NCBI RefSeq assembly: GCF_001673365.1
Contig: NZ_LZLS01000171.1
Span: 1-39,474, forward strand
Direction: 5' to 3'
DNA length: 39,474 nucleotides
DNA from: Mycobacterium asiaticum
GTDB lineage: Bacteria; Actinomycetota; Actinomycetes; Mycobacteriales; Mycobacteriaceae
Positions within the stretch are counted from its first letter, which is position 1. Every line of letters starts with the position of its first letter. Shown one piece after another: positions 1 through 7,978 of the stretch. Below the pieces are notes generated by a model. The model searched no databases. It was given only the letters and a program-made list of their open reading frames with translations, and was not told the DNA's origin. A program made the position numbers and the translations under genes.

Positions 1-101
1 CCAGTCTGCTCTTCCGCGGCGTCACCCGCCCCCGCGGAGCCTGGGCCGTAGGTCCCGATCGGTCGGTACGTGGCGGGTGACGCCGCGGAAGAGCAGACTG
101 G
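1..101. repeat. Perfect 30-bp inverted repeat (large hairpin)
   Basis: Positions 1-30 and 72-101 are exact reverse complements, separated by a 41-base spacer. The left arm begins at the first base of the window, so the true arms may be longer. The repeat lies 22-32 bases upstream of the next gene's ribosome binding site and start. It has no U-tract, so it is not a classic intrinsic terminator, though mycobacterial terminators often lack one. It could be a terminator, a transcribed regulatory hairpin or part of a small repeated element. A single window cannot separate these. Confidence 0.9.
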
Positions 102-132
102 ACGCTAACGGTTTGAGTTGCTAGGAGGTCGC

Positions 133-555
133 GTGAGCGACAGGAGTGGTTCTTCAGGCGGATTCGGGTTCGATCCCGAGGATTTCGATCGGATGATCAG
201 GGAGGGCACCGAAGGTCTGCGCGACGTGTTCGAGCGCGTCAGCAGGTATGTCGGTGCGCCCGGCGGGCGCGGCGGATGGTCGGGGATCTTCGAGGACCTG
301 TCCCGACGCCCCCGCCCCGAGCCGGAGACGACCGGCGAGGCGGGCGACGGGGTATGGGCCATTTACACGGTGGACACCGATGGCGGCGCTCGCGTGGAGC
401 AGGTGTATGCCAACGAACTTGACGCATTGCGCGCCAACAAGAACAACACCGACCCGAAGCGCAAAGTGCGCTTCCTGCCCTACGGCATCGCGGTGAGCGT
501 CCTCGACGATTCGGCGGACCATTCGACCGACGAACCGGCCGACGATCCCGAGTAA
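133..555 (+). CDS. Conserved hypothetical protein
   Basis: The product is about 140 residues and I do not recognise its family. I chose the GTG at 133 because an AGGAGG ribosome binding site sits at 123-128; the in-frame TTG at 118 lies upstream of that site. The N-terminal half is glycine- and arginine-rich and low in complexity (GGFGFDPEDFDRMIREG). The C-terminal half looks like a small folded domain: WAIYTVDTDGGARVEQVY, then a basic patch and the segment VRFLPYGIAVSVLDD. The tail is acidic. There is no signal peptide or membrane segment, so it is probably cytoplasmic. It ends 11 bases before the convergent ABC permease gene. Coding is supported by the good ribosome binding site and the soluble, compositionally sensible protein; no function can be given. 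Confidence 0.75.
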   Translation: MSDRSGSSGGFGFDPEDFDRMIREGTEGLRDVFERVSRYVGAPGGRGGWSGIFEDLSRRPRPEPETTGEAGDGVWAIYTVDTDGGARVEQVYANELDALRANKNNTDPKRKVRFLPYGIAVSVLDDSADHSTDEPADDPE

Positions 556-566
556 CGCCGGACATC

Positions 567-1424
567 TCAACTTTTATCTGACCACCGGAAAACAATCAGG
601 CAAGCTACTAGGCCGCCAATGCTCCATGCCGTGAGCACTAAGAATGTCTGCCAGTGCTCCCAACTGCCGGCCGGTTCGAAGACGACCATTTCCGGTGGCA
701 ACAGCACCGAACGAAATCCTTGTGCCATCCACTTGACCGGGAAGACCGAACCTATCGTCAACATCCACGCCGGCAACGCCATCAGCGGCACGTAGGTCCC
801 GGAGACGAATTGCAATCCCACCGCAGGGCCATTTGTCATTACAGCGGCGGACACCGCGTTGATTGCATAGTTGCTGACAAATATGCCCAGCAGTGAACAG
901 CTCACGATGCCCAGCAAAAATACCCATGTCAGCGTGAACCAACCGTAGCAGCTGGTAGGAATCCTGAGTTTGAAGATGAACACTCCCACCGCAAGCAGAA
1001 TGAAAGCCTCTGCGAGACTGGCAATGGCAACAAGCATTATTTTTCCGATGAAATACGACACCGCGGTGGTCGGTGTTCCCCTAAGTCGCCTCAGGGCGCC
1101 GGTATCGCGGTCGGCGGCAATGCTGATACCCAAGTTGATAAATGAGGTAGAGAGAATTCCATATGCGAGCATGCTCGCCGCGATGACTGCCCCGGTGCTG
1201 GTATCGCTGTTCGGAAGTTTCGTCGAGAAGATTGAACCCAGCAACACGCAAATCACCGCCGGCATCGAGAATGTCAGCGCCAATTGCTCCGGCCGCCGGT
1301 AGAACATCTTCAATTCGGGGACCACCCGCGACAAACCGATACGCATTGCCGACGGCAGCGTCGACTCCGAGTCAGGCGAGCGGTGTCTCGGTGGGGAGGA
1401 TTCTCGTGCGGGACTGATAGCCAT
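567..1424 (-). CDS. ABC-2 type transporter permease (polyketide exporter subunit)
   Basis: This 285-residue integral membrane protein has about six hydrophobic segments after a roughly 45-residue polar N-terminus, the layout of ABC-2 (DrrB-like) exporter permeases. Diagnostic features are the early LALTFSMPAVICVLLGSIF helix, the RDTGALRRLRGTP loop typical of drug and polyketide ABC-2 permeases, and the late VSGTYVPLMALPAWM segment. Its ATG overlaps the TAA of the upstream ATPase by one base, so the two subunits are probably translationally coupled. It is the last gene of the halogenase-PKS-ABC operon, and the natural inference is that it exports or places in the membrane the product of that PKS. 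Related permeases move antibiotics or glycolipids, so the substrate is inferred from position only. Confidence 0.85.
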   Translation of the reverse strand: MAISPARESSPPRHRSPDSESTLPSAMRIGLSRVVPELKMFYRRPEQLALTFSMPAVICVLLGSIFSTKLPNSDTSTGAVIAASMLAYGILSTSFINLGISIAADRDTGALRRLRGTPTTAVSYFIGKIMLVAIASLAEAFILLAVGVFIFKLRIPTSCYGWFTLTWVFLLGIVSCSLLGIFVSNYAINAVSAAVMTNGPAVGLQFVSGTYVPLMALPAWMLTIGSVFPVKWMAQGFRSVLLPPEMVVFEPAGSWEHWQTFLVLTAWSIGGLVACLIVFRWSDKS

Positions 1425-2275
1425 TACTTCACACCGATCAACTGCAGATACGCGTCCTCGAGAGTTGGTCGAGAGACTGTCAGCTGAGTCAGTTCGCCGC
1501 CGTCCTTGGACCGCTGCCGGATGAGCTCGGTCGGGTGATCGGTCTGCTCTATGTGCAACTGATCTCCCTCAGTCCACCGGACAGTCGCTACCGAACCAAC
1601 GTATTCGGTCAATTTCATCGGTGAGTCGACCGCCACCAGCCGTCCTCCTACGATGACCGCGACCCGGTCGGCCAACGCGGCGGCTTCGTCCAGGTAATGA
1701 GTTGTCAACAGGATGGTCGTGCCGTCGGCTGCCAATAGCCGGATCAAATCCCAGAATTGTCGTCTGGCTTCTGGATCGAACCCTGTCGTCGGCTCGTCCA
1801 AAAAAAGCAATTGGGGCATCCCGATGATCCCGAGTGCGACATCCAGCCGACGACGCTGTCCACCCGACAACGTTCTTACCTTGCAGCCCGAGACCGAACC
1901 AAGACCGACAAGCTCGAGTACCTCCTCGGGGACTCGAGTCTTTCGATAGCTTTTCGCGAACATCGTGGCGGCCTCGGAAACCTTGAGCATCCCGAAGTCA
2001 CTAGCTTCCTGAAGCACTATGCCGATTTTCGCGCGCCAGGTCCTGCCGGCAGTTCCGGGGTCTTCGCCGAGCACTCGGACGTGCCCAGCGTCCCGCTTCC
2101 GGTGGCCCTCAAGTATCTCGATGGTCGTGGACTTGCCCGCTCCATTGGGCCCGAGAATCGCGACTATCTCCCCGTACCCGACATCCAGATCCAGATCCTG
2201 CACCGCGACCAACCGCCCGTAGGCCTTGGACAAACCCCGGACATGGACGGCGGACGGATGTTTGACGTATGTCAT
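1424..2275 (-). CDS. ABC transporter ATP-binding protein (DrrA-like)
   Basis: This nucleotide-binding subunit powers the adjacent permease and has about 283 residues. It shows Walker A GPNGAGKST, the ABC signature LSGGQRRRLDVALG, Walker B LLFLDEPTTGFD, and the switch histidine in TTHYLDEA. The C-terminal extension resembles the DrrA/NodI drug-resistance group. The frame stays open to 2563 inside the PKS gene, but I placed the start at ATG 2275 because homologous sequence (VHVRGLSKAYG) begins about ten residues later. The gene follows the PKS stop by 37 bases. No strong ribosome binding site is visible, and a 13-codon open frame ends exactly on this ATG, so translation may be coupled to the PKS. 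Confidence 0.9.
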   Translation of the reverse strand: MTYVKHPSAVHVRGLSKAYGRLVAVQDLDLDVGYGEIVAILGPNGAGKSTTIEILEGHRKRDAGHVRVLGEDPGTAGRTWRAKIGIVLQEASDFGMLKVSEAATMFAKSYRKTRVPEEVLELVGLGSVSGCKVRTLSGGQRRRLDVALGIIGMPQLLFLDEPTTGFDPEARRQFWDLIRLLAADGTTILLTTHYLDEAAALADRVAVIVGGRLVAVDSPMKLTEYVGSVATVRWTEGDQLHIEQTDHPTELIRQRSKDGGELTQLTVSRPTLEDAYLQLIGVK

Positions 2276-2313
2276 CGCCGTTGGCGAATCCGGGCGTGCG
2301 ATGCAGTGGCCAT
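2274..2313 (-). other. 13-codon mini-ORF bridging the PKS stop and ABC ATPase start
   Basis: On the minus strand an ATG at 2313 overlaps the PKS stop (TGATG). It reads 13 codons (MATASHARIRQRR) and ends in a TGA that overlaps the ATG of the ATPase (ATGA). Stop-start overlaps at both ends could let ribosomes that finish the PKS restart and then be handed to the ATPase, which has no clear ribosome binding site of its own. It could equally be chance in a 37-base gap. Confidence 0.3.
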
Positions 2314-5300
2314 CAGAGCGTTTCGCCCCTTTCCTGCTCGGCAGGTGGGCTCTCGAGTTCAACCAGCAATTCCCGCAGTTCGGCTTCGGATAACTGGCCG
2401 ATGAGTCCATTGATGTCGTCCTCGGGCGCATCGGGTTCAACTCCGCGTTCCGCCATCGGCGTGGGCTCTGCGACCGGCAACGGAAGTTCGGCGAGTATCC
2501 GATCAGCCAGGGACGTGACACTGACGCCTCTAAGTATTTCCAGGACAGGTAGATCGATGCCAAACATTCTGTTGATCCTGAGTCTGAAATCCATTGCCAT
2601 CATGGAGTCCAGGCCAATGTCGCTGAGAATGTCGTCGAATTCGATATCGCTGACGTCAAGGTCGAAGACACCGGCCACCAGCTGTCCAAGCCGCGCCGTG
2701 ACGACGTCGAGCCGGTCGGCCTCCGAAAGCCCGAAAATCAGCTCCAGCACTGACAATTCGGCATCGCTGGATGGGGATGCGGTGTCGGCCGTGCCCAGTT
2801 CGGCGAACATTTGCGGCAGTCCTGCGCTGAATCCGATGCTGCGGGCCAGCCGCCAGTCGGCAGATATTGCGATGACGTTCGGGGCTTTCTGGTTGATCAG
2901 CCGGTCCAGAATCCGCACGCCCGCTGCGGGTGTGATGAGCTCAATCCCCCGCTGCGCGTAGACCTTTTCCAACTTGAGCTCTTCGACCATTCCGACCGAC
3001 CACGGTCCCCACCCGATAGTGAGCGCAGGAAGACCCTGCGCCCGCCGGTAGTGCGCGAAAGCGTCCATGAACGCGTTAGCGGCGGCGTAATTGCCTTGAC
3101 CGGGAGAGGCGACCACCGACCCCGCAGATCCGAACATCACGAAGAATTCGAGGTCGTGATGTTGAAAGGCATTGTGCAACACCCGAGTACCGGTGATTTT
3201 CGGAGCCAACACCTTGGCGAAATCGGCTTCGCTGATATTCACCAGCAGCTGATCGTGAACAGATCCTGCCGCGTGCACGATGCCGCGGACCTCGCGACCG
3301 CCCTGCCGAGTGTAATCGTCGAGCCACGACTGCACCTGATGTGCATCGGTGATATCGACGCTGGCGGTTACCACTTGAGCGCCGATGCGTTCAATCTTTC
3401 GTATCGTCTGGACGATCGCATACTGCGTGTTGTCCGAACCGATCGACGGCCATTGGTCTCTCGGCGGGATAGAGCTTCGGCCGAGCAACGCGATGTGTCG
3501 AGCACCGCGTTCGGCAAGGTAAGTGGCCACGCTGCGGCCGAGCGCTCCGGCTCCGCCGGTGACCACGTAGGTTGCATCAGCGGTGAGCTTCGTCGGGAAA
3601 CTCTTGGCAAGGCTGCTGCAGGGTCGCAGGCGCGGCACCAACGTGGTCGCGCCGCGTATGGCGATCTGGTCCTCGGTTTTATTGCCAAGGACGTGCTCGC
3701 AAATGTGCGCGGCCGTCTCGGTGCGATCGTCGGCGCCGTCGGTATCGATGAGCCCGCCCCAGTGACCGATGAATTCCTGATGTCCGATTACCCGTCCGAG
3801 ACCCCAAATGGCTGCTTGCTCAACGGCTATCGCTTCAGCTCCGAGTGCCGGTTGCCCGTTGGAGGTGACGAGGTAGAGGCGTGGTCGCACGGTGGTGCGC
3901 TCTGCGAACGCCTTGACCAGATGAAGGATCGTGAAGATGCCCACGTGGTCGTGTTGACTGTCCGCATCGGGGGCGATGTCCATCGGCCAACAATTGATGA
4001 TCCCGGCGAGATCGCCGCCCTTTTCCAGGCAGGCATCGAGTAACTGGTGTAGCTGCTCGGGGCGGCGCGGGTTCAGGGCGTACCCGCAGTCGGTTTCGGC
4101 AAGCGTTTCGACGGGTTGGTGCACAACCGCCTGAACATATTGGCCCCGGCGGTGCAGTTGCTCGACGAGAGCAGTTCCGACACCGGAGGTGTCGACGAAG
4201 ACCAGCCAGGACAATCTATCCGTTGCGGGTTCGCCCGGCAGCTGATCCTGTCCGTCCTCGGGGGAACTGACCCAGTGAAGTTCGTAGAGACCCTTATCGA
4301 TGCGTTCTGAGGACATGCGAGAGGAGGCGCGCAGGGACTGCACGGTGAAGCCGGTGAACACGGCCAGCAGCTCACCATTGTCGCCGGTGATAGTGATGTC
4401 GCTTTCGATCTCTTCATCCGTGGCTGATGCCACCCGTACCTGAGCTGTCATCTTCGCCTGGGGGAGACCGAGAATGGCGCTCTGACGGATGCGGGTCGGA
4501 AGGTAAGGGCTCTCCGCGGTTTCGGGCCCGAGCAAGTTTGCACCGAACAGCGTCTGAAAGGCCCCATCGATCAGCGCGGGGTGGAATCGGTATCCATCGA
4601 GTTCGTCGGCGATCAGCGCTGGGACGGCGAGCTCGGCGGTTGCGCAACCCTCTGCGGCGGTGATACCGCGTACCGACTGGAATGTCTCACCGTATTGGAA
4701 ACCAATGGTCTGGGTACGCGCGTAGAACTCCTCCCCGGAGATGGTCGTGGTGAGGTCCGTGCCGTTAGGCGCATCCCGCCGCGAACGTGGCCGGGTAAGG
4801 GTATTCAGCTCGGCAGTCGCGGTGATTGTCCACCCGACGTCCCCATCGCTTGTTGCCGTGAACGCGGCAAACTCAAGGGCCCCGGTGTCCTGGTTGAGAG
4901 TGGTCCGCAGAATGGGATCGCAAGTTCCGTCAAGGATTAAGGCCCGTCGCAGGACGAGGTTGTCGACGGTGTGGTCGAAAGATCCGTAGGTTTGTTGCGC
5001 TGCAGCCAAAGCTATTTCGACGAATACCGCTGCGGGCACAACGATGCTGCCGTGCACCTGGTGGTCCGCGAGGAACGGGGCGACGGCGGTGCTGAGTTCG
5101 GCTTCCCACGTTGGATGTACCGCGCGCACCGCTTGTCCCAGCAGCGGATGCACGGGGCGGTAATGCAAGTCCTCCGCCGCTTCCTGGGTCTCGTTCCAGA
5201 AACGTTTGGATTGCCACGGGTATGTGGGAAGCTTCAGTAGCCGCGCCCCGTCAGATGGCTGCAACGCCTCCCATGCCACGGCGTGGCCGTGACAGTACAG

Positions 5301-7865
5301 TGCGCCAACGCAATTCATCAGGACACGATCATCGTCATCGTCACGCCGCTGACTTGGCAAGACGACTACGTCTGTCTCTTCGGTGCCGGCGATCTCGATG
5401 ATCGACGGCGCCAGCACAGGATGCGGGCCCAGCTCGACGAAGTGGGTGTAGCCGTCGTCCAGCATTCGGCGGGCCGCCGCTTCGAAAAGCACTGTAGCGC
5501 GGGTGTTTTGCCACCAGTAGGCGGCGCCGGCGGCGTACTGGTCCAATCGTTCGCCGGTGACGGTGGAGTAGAGCGGGACGGTCGCCACATCCGAGGACAC
5601 GTGTTGCAACGCCTGGTACAGATCGTCTTTGACCGTGTCCATGTAGTGGGTGTGGTACGGCACCTTCCCGGTGAGAAACCGATTGAAAACCTTGATGTCG
5701 TCGAGCCGGTGGGCGAGGTCTTCGAGGACGTCGCCATCCCCTGCCAGGGTCACCGCCGATGGACTGTTGATAGCTGCGATGGAAATCCGGCGCCCGATTT
5801 CATCAAGTGATTCGTCGTCAAGCGTCTGTTGCAGAGGCCCGACACCGAGGCCGACGGCCAGCATCCGGCCCATGCCGCTGGTGCGTTGTTGCAACCGACT
5901 TCGGTGGTAGATGACTTCAATCGCTTGTTCGAAGGACAGCAGACCGGCCAGGTAATGCGAGGCCACTTCACCGGCGCTGTGGCCGACCACCGCGTCTGGC
6001 TTAATCCCGAACTGTGCAAGCTGTTCGGCGAGTGCTATTTGAATGGCGAAGTTTGCGGGCTGCGCTACGTCCGTTTCGGACATGCGTGATCCGGCTTCGT
6101 CGGATCGCAGTTCGTCGAGCAGCGACCAGCCCGTATAGCGGGACAGCGCACGGTCGCTGCGCAGGATGCTTTCGGTGAAAGCGGGATAGACGTCAAGCAG
6201 TCCCCGGCACATTTTCCACCACTGCGGGCCCATGCCGGTGCAGACAAAGGCCAGCTTGGGCGCCGTCACATCGGCGCGGGTTGTGGCGATCCGCACGCCG
6301 TCGGCAAGGGCTTGGAATTCGTCTCGCGCTTCCTCGAGGGTGCGCACGATGACTGCACGTCGATGGTTCAGGTGCGAACGGCGTCGACCGAGCGTATAGC
6401 CGAGATCCGACAAGGTGACATCAGATTGGGTACTGAGGTGCTCGGCCAATTGCCGGGCGGTTGCAGTCAGCGCGTCGCTGGATCTTGCCGAGACTGGCAG
6501 CACCGTCAGGGGCGGCTGCTGTGGACGATCAGGGAACCGGACACCGGTCGTTTGCGGCGGTTCGAGAAGTACGACATGAGCATTGGTTCCGCCGAATCCG
6601 AAGGAGTTAACCCCGGCGAGGCGTCGCCCGTCGCCAGGAAACGGGCGTCCCGTTCGTGGCACATCGATGCGCAAGTCCTCGAAAGATATTTCACTGCCGG
6701 GTTTTTCAAGGTGTAGGTGCGCCGGGATGTGTCCGTGCTTGAGTACCAACGCAGTCTTGATCAGGCCGGCTACTCCGGCACCGGCTTCGAGGTGGCCGAT
6801 GTTGGTTTTGACCGATCCGATCAGCAACGGATTCGTTGCGGGCCGATCCCTGGCGAGGACTCCGGCCAGGGCCCGCAGCTCGACCGGATCACCGACGGGG
6901 GTCCCGGTGCCGTGGGCCTCCACGTACCCGATCTCGTCAGGCTGGACACCCGCTCGGCGAAGGGCAGCGCAGATCGCTGCCTGTTGCGCTTCCTCGCTGG
7001 GCACCGTGATGCTGTCAGTGTGGCCATCTTGTGAAACCGCCGTGCCAAGGATCTGCGCATAGACCTCGTCGCCATCGTGCAGCGCCTGCTGAAGCGGTTT
7101 GATGACGACGACCGCTCCACCTTCTCCCCGGGCATAACCATCCGCGGACGCATCGAAGGCTTTGCAGCGCCCATCAGGACTGAGGAATCCGCTCTTCGAC
7201 TCGGCGATCGCGGTGTTGGGACCGACCATGATGTTGACACCGCCGGCTAGCGCGAGGTCGCATTCCCCATCCCAGATACTCTGCGCGGCAAGGTGTACCG
7301 CGACCAGTGAGCTGGAACATGCGGTGTCGACCGTCATGCTCGGTCCGTGGAAGTCGAAGGCAAACGAGATCCGGTTCGCCAGCATCGTCATCATCATTCC
7401 GGTGGCGGAATGAGTCTTGAACAGGAAACGACTGGTGCGACCCTGGTTCTGCAGGAGCTGGTAGTCGAGGGTGAACCCACCGATGAACACGCCGACGTTC
7501 GTGCCGGCCAACCCGTCGGCGGGGATTCCGCCGTCTTCCAAGGCTTCCCAGGTGGTCATCAGCAGCAGACGCTGTTGCGGATCGAGCAAATTCGCCTCGC
7601 GCGGAGAGATGCCGAAGAATTGAGCATCGAACTGATCGATCCGATCCAGAAACCCGCCACGGCGCGTCACCATCTTGCCGACTTTTTCCGGATTGGGGTC
7701 GTGATATTTCGCGGCATTCCAACGTGTTTCGGGAACTACGCGGGTGGCGTCGGTGCCGCTGCAAAGCAAGCTCCAGTACTTCTCGGGAGAATCTGCGCCG
7801 CCGGGTAAGCGGCATCCGATTCCGACGATCGCCAATGGCTCGCGATTGTCTTGTCCAGTGCGCAT
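2313..7865 (-). CDS. Type I polyketide synthase, KS-AT-DH-KR-ACP
   Basis: This multidomain cytoplasmic PKS has about 1850 residues. The ATG at 7865 is favoured over the GTG at 7871 because AAGAGG sits six bases upstream. The ketosynthase (about 10-435) has Cys in DTACSSS near 183 and His in EAHGTGTP and NIGHLEAG. The acyltransferase (about 535-845) has the nucleophile in GHSAGEV near 630; a YHTH segment replaces the usual YASH or HAFH, so extender choice cannot be read. The dehydratase (about 905-1165) has HQVHGSIVVP and the DGAFQ partner motif. After a structural pseudo-KR, the ketoreductase (about 1430-1620) has TGGAGALG and Tyr in GNYAAAN. The carrier serine is in GLDSM near 1754. There is no enoylreductase or thioesterase. 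The tail carries LSEAELRELLVELE, like PKS C-terminal linker motifs. The order and size resemble iterative partially reducing synthases of the 6-methylsalicylate type, but the programme cannot be deduced. Confidence 0.95.
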   Translation of the reverse strand: MRTGQDNREPLAIVGIGCRLPGGADSPEKYWSLLCSGTDATRVVPETRWNAAKYHDPNPEKVGKMVTRRGGFLDRIDQFDAQFFGISPREANLLDPQQRLLLMTTWEALEDGGIPADGLAGTNVGVFIGGFTLDYQLLQNQGRTSRFLFKTHSATGMMMTMLANRISFAFDFHGPSMTVDTACSSSLVAVHLAAQSIWDGECDLALAGGVNIMVGPNTAIAESKSGFLSPDGRCKAFDASADGYARGEGGAVVVIKPLQQALHDGDEVYAQILGTAVSQDGHTDSITVPSEEAQQAAICAALRRAGVQPDEIGYVEAHGTGTPVGDPVELRALAGVLARDRPATNPLLIGSVKTNIGHLEAGAGVAGLIKTALVLKHGHIPAHLHLEKPGSEISFEDLRIDVPRTGRPFPGDGRRLAGVNSFGFGGTNAHVVLLEPPQTTGVRFPDRPQQPPLTVLPVSARSSDALTATARQLAEHLSTQSDVTLSDLGYTLGRRRSHLNHRRAVIVRTLEEARDEFQALADGVRIATTRADVTAPKLAFVCTGMGPQWWKMCRGLLDVYPAFTESILRSDRALSRYTGWSLLDELRSDEAGSRMSETDVAQPANFAIQIALAEQLAQFGIKPDAVVGHSAGEVASHYLAGLLSFEQAIEVIYHRSRLQQRTSGMGRMLAVGLGVGPLQQTLDDESLDEIGRRISIAAINSPSAVTLAGDGDVLEDLAHRLDDIKVFNRFLTGKVPYHTHYMDTVKDDLYQALQHVSSDVATVPLYSTVTGERLDQYAAGAAYWWQNTRATVLFEAAARRMLDDGYTHFVELGPHPVLAPSIIEIAGTEETDVVVLPSQRRDDDDDRVLMNCVGALYCHGHAVAWEALQPSDGARLLKLPTYPWQSKRFWNETQEAAEDLHYRPVHPLLGQAVRAVHPTWEAELSTAVAPFLADHQVHGSIVVPAAVFVEIALAAAQQTYGSFDHTVDNLVLRRALILDGTCDPILRTTLNQDTGALEFAAFTATSDGDVGWTITATAELNTLTRPRSRRDAPNGTDLTTTISGEEFYARTQTIGFQYGETFQSVRGITAAEGCATAELAVPALIADELDGYRFHPALIDGAFQTLFGANLLGPETAESPYLPTRIRQSAILGLPQAKMTAQVRVASATDEEIESDITITGDNGELLAVFTGFTVQSLRASSRMSSERIDKGLYELHWVSSPEDGQDQLPGEPATDRLSWLVFVDTSGVGTALVEQLHRRGQYVQAVVHQPVETLAETDCGYALNPRRPEQLHQLLDACLEKGGDLAGIINCWPMDIAPDADSQHDHVGIFTILHLVKAFAERTTVRPRLYLVTSNGQPALGAEAIAVEQAAIWGLGRVIGHQEFIGHWGGLIDTDGADDRTETAAHICEHVLGNKTEDQIAIRGATTLVPRLRPCSSLAKSFPTKLTADATYVVTGGAGALGRSVATYLAERGARHIALLGRSSIPPRDQWPSIGSDNTQYAIVQTIRKIERIGAQVVTASVDITDAHQVQSWLDDYTRQGGREVRGIVHAAGSVHDQLLVNISEADFAKVLAPKITGTRVLHNAFQHHDLEFFVMFGSAGSVVASPGQGNYAAANAFMDAFAHYRRAQGLPALTIGWGPWSVGMVEELKLEKVYAQRGIELITPAAGVRILDRLINQKAPNVIAISADWRLARSIGFSAGLPQMFAELGTADTASPSSDAELSVLELIFGLSEADRLDVVTARLGQLVAGVFDLDVSDIEFDDILSDIGLDSMMAMDFRLRINRMFGIDLPVLEILRGVSVTSLADRILAELPLPVAEPTPMAERGVEPDAPEDDINGLIGQLSEAELRELLVELESPPAEQERGETL

Positions 7866-7978
7866 GTCCACCCTCTTGCCTTCGCGATCTGCGTCATGTT
7901 GTGCACAGCTGGAGGCAACTCGGGTGCCGGTGCCGGCTGTGATCTCATCGTCGAGTGCTGCTTACTCGACCAAACCCG

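Noticed and set aside
2811..4043. A 410-codon open frame on the plus strand inside the PKS gene
   Set aside because: It is antisense to the PKS ketoreductase and pseudo-KR region, whose motifs are intact on the minus strand. GC-rich codon use commonly opens such antisense frames, and the peptide has no recognisable domain.
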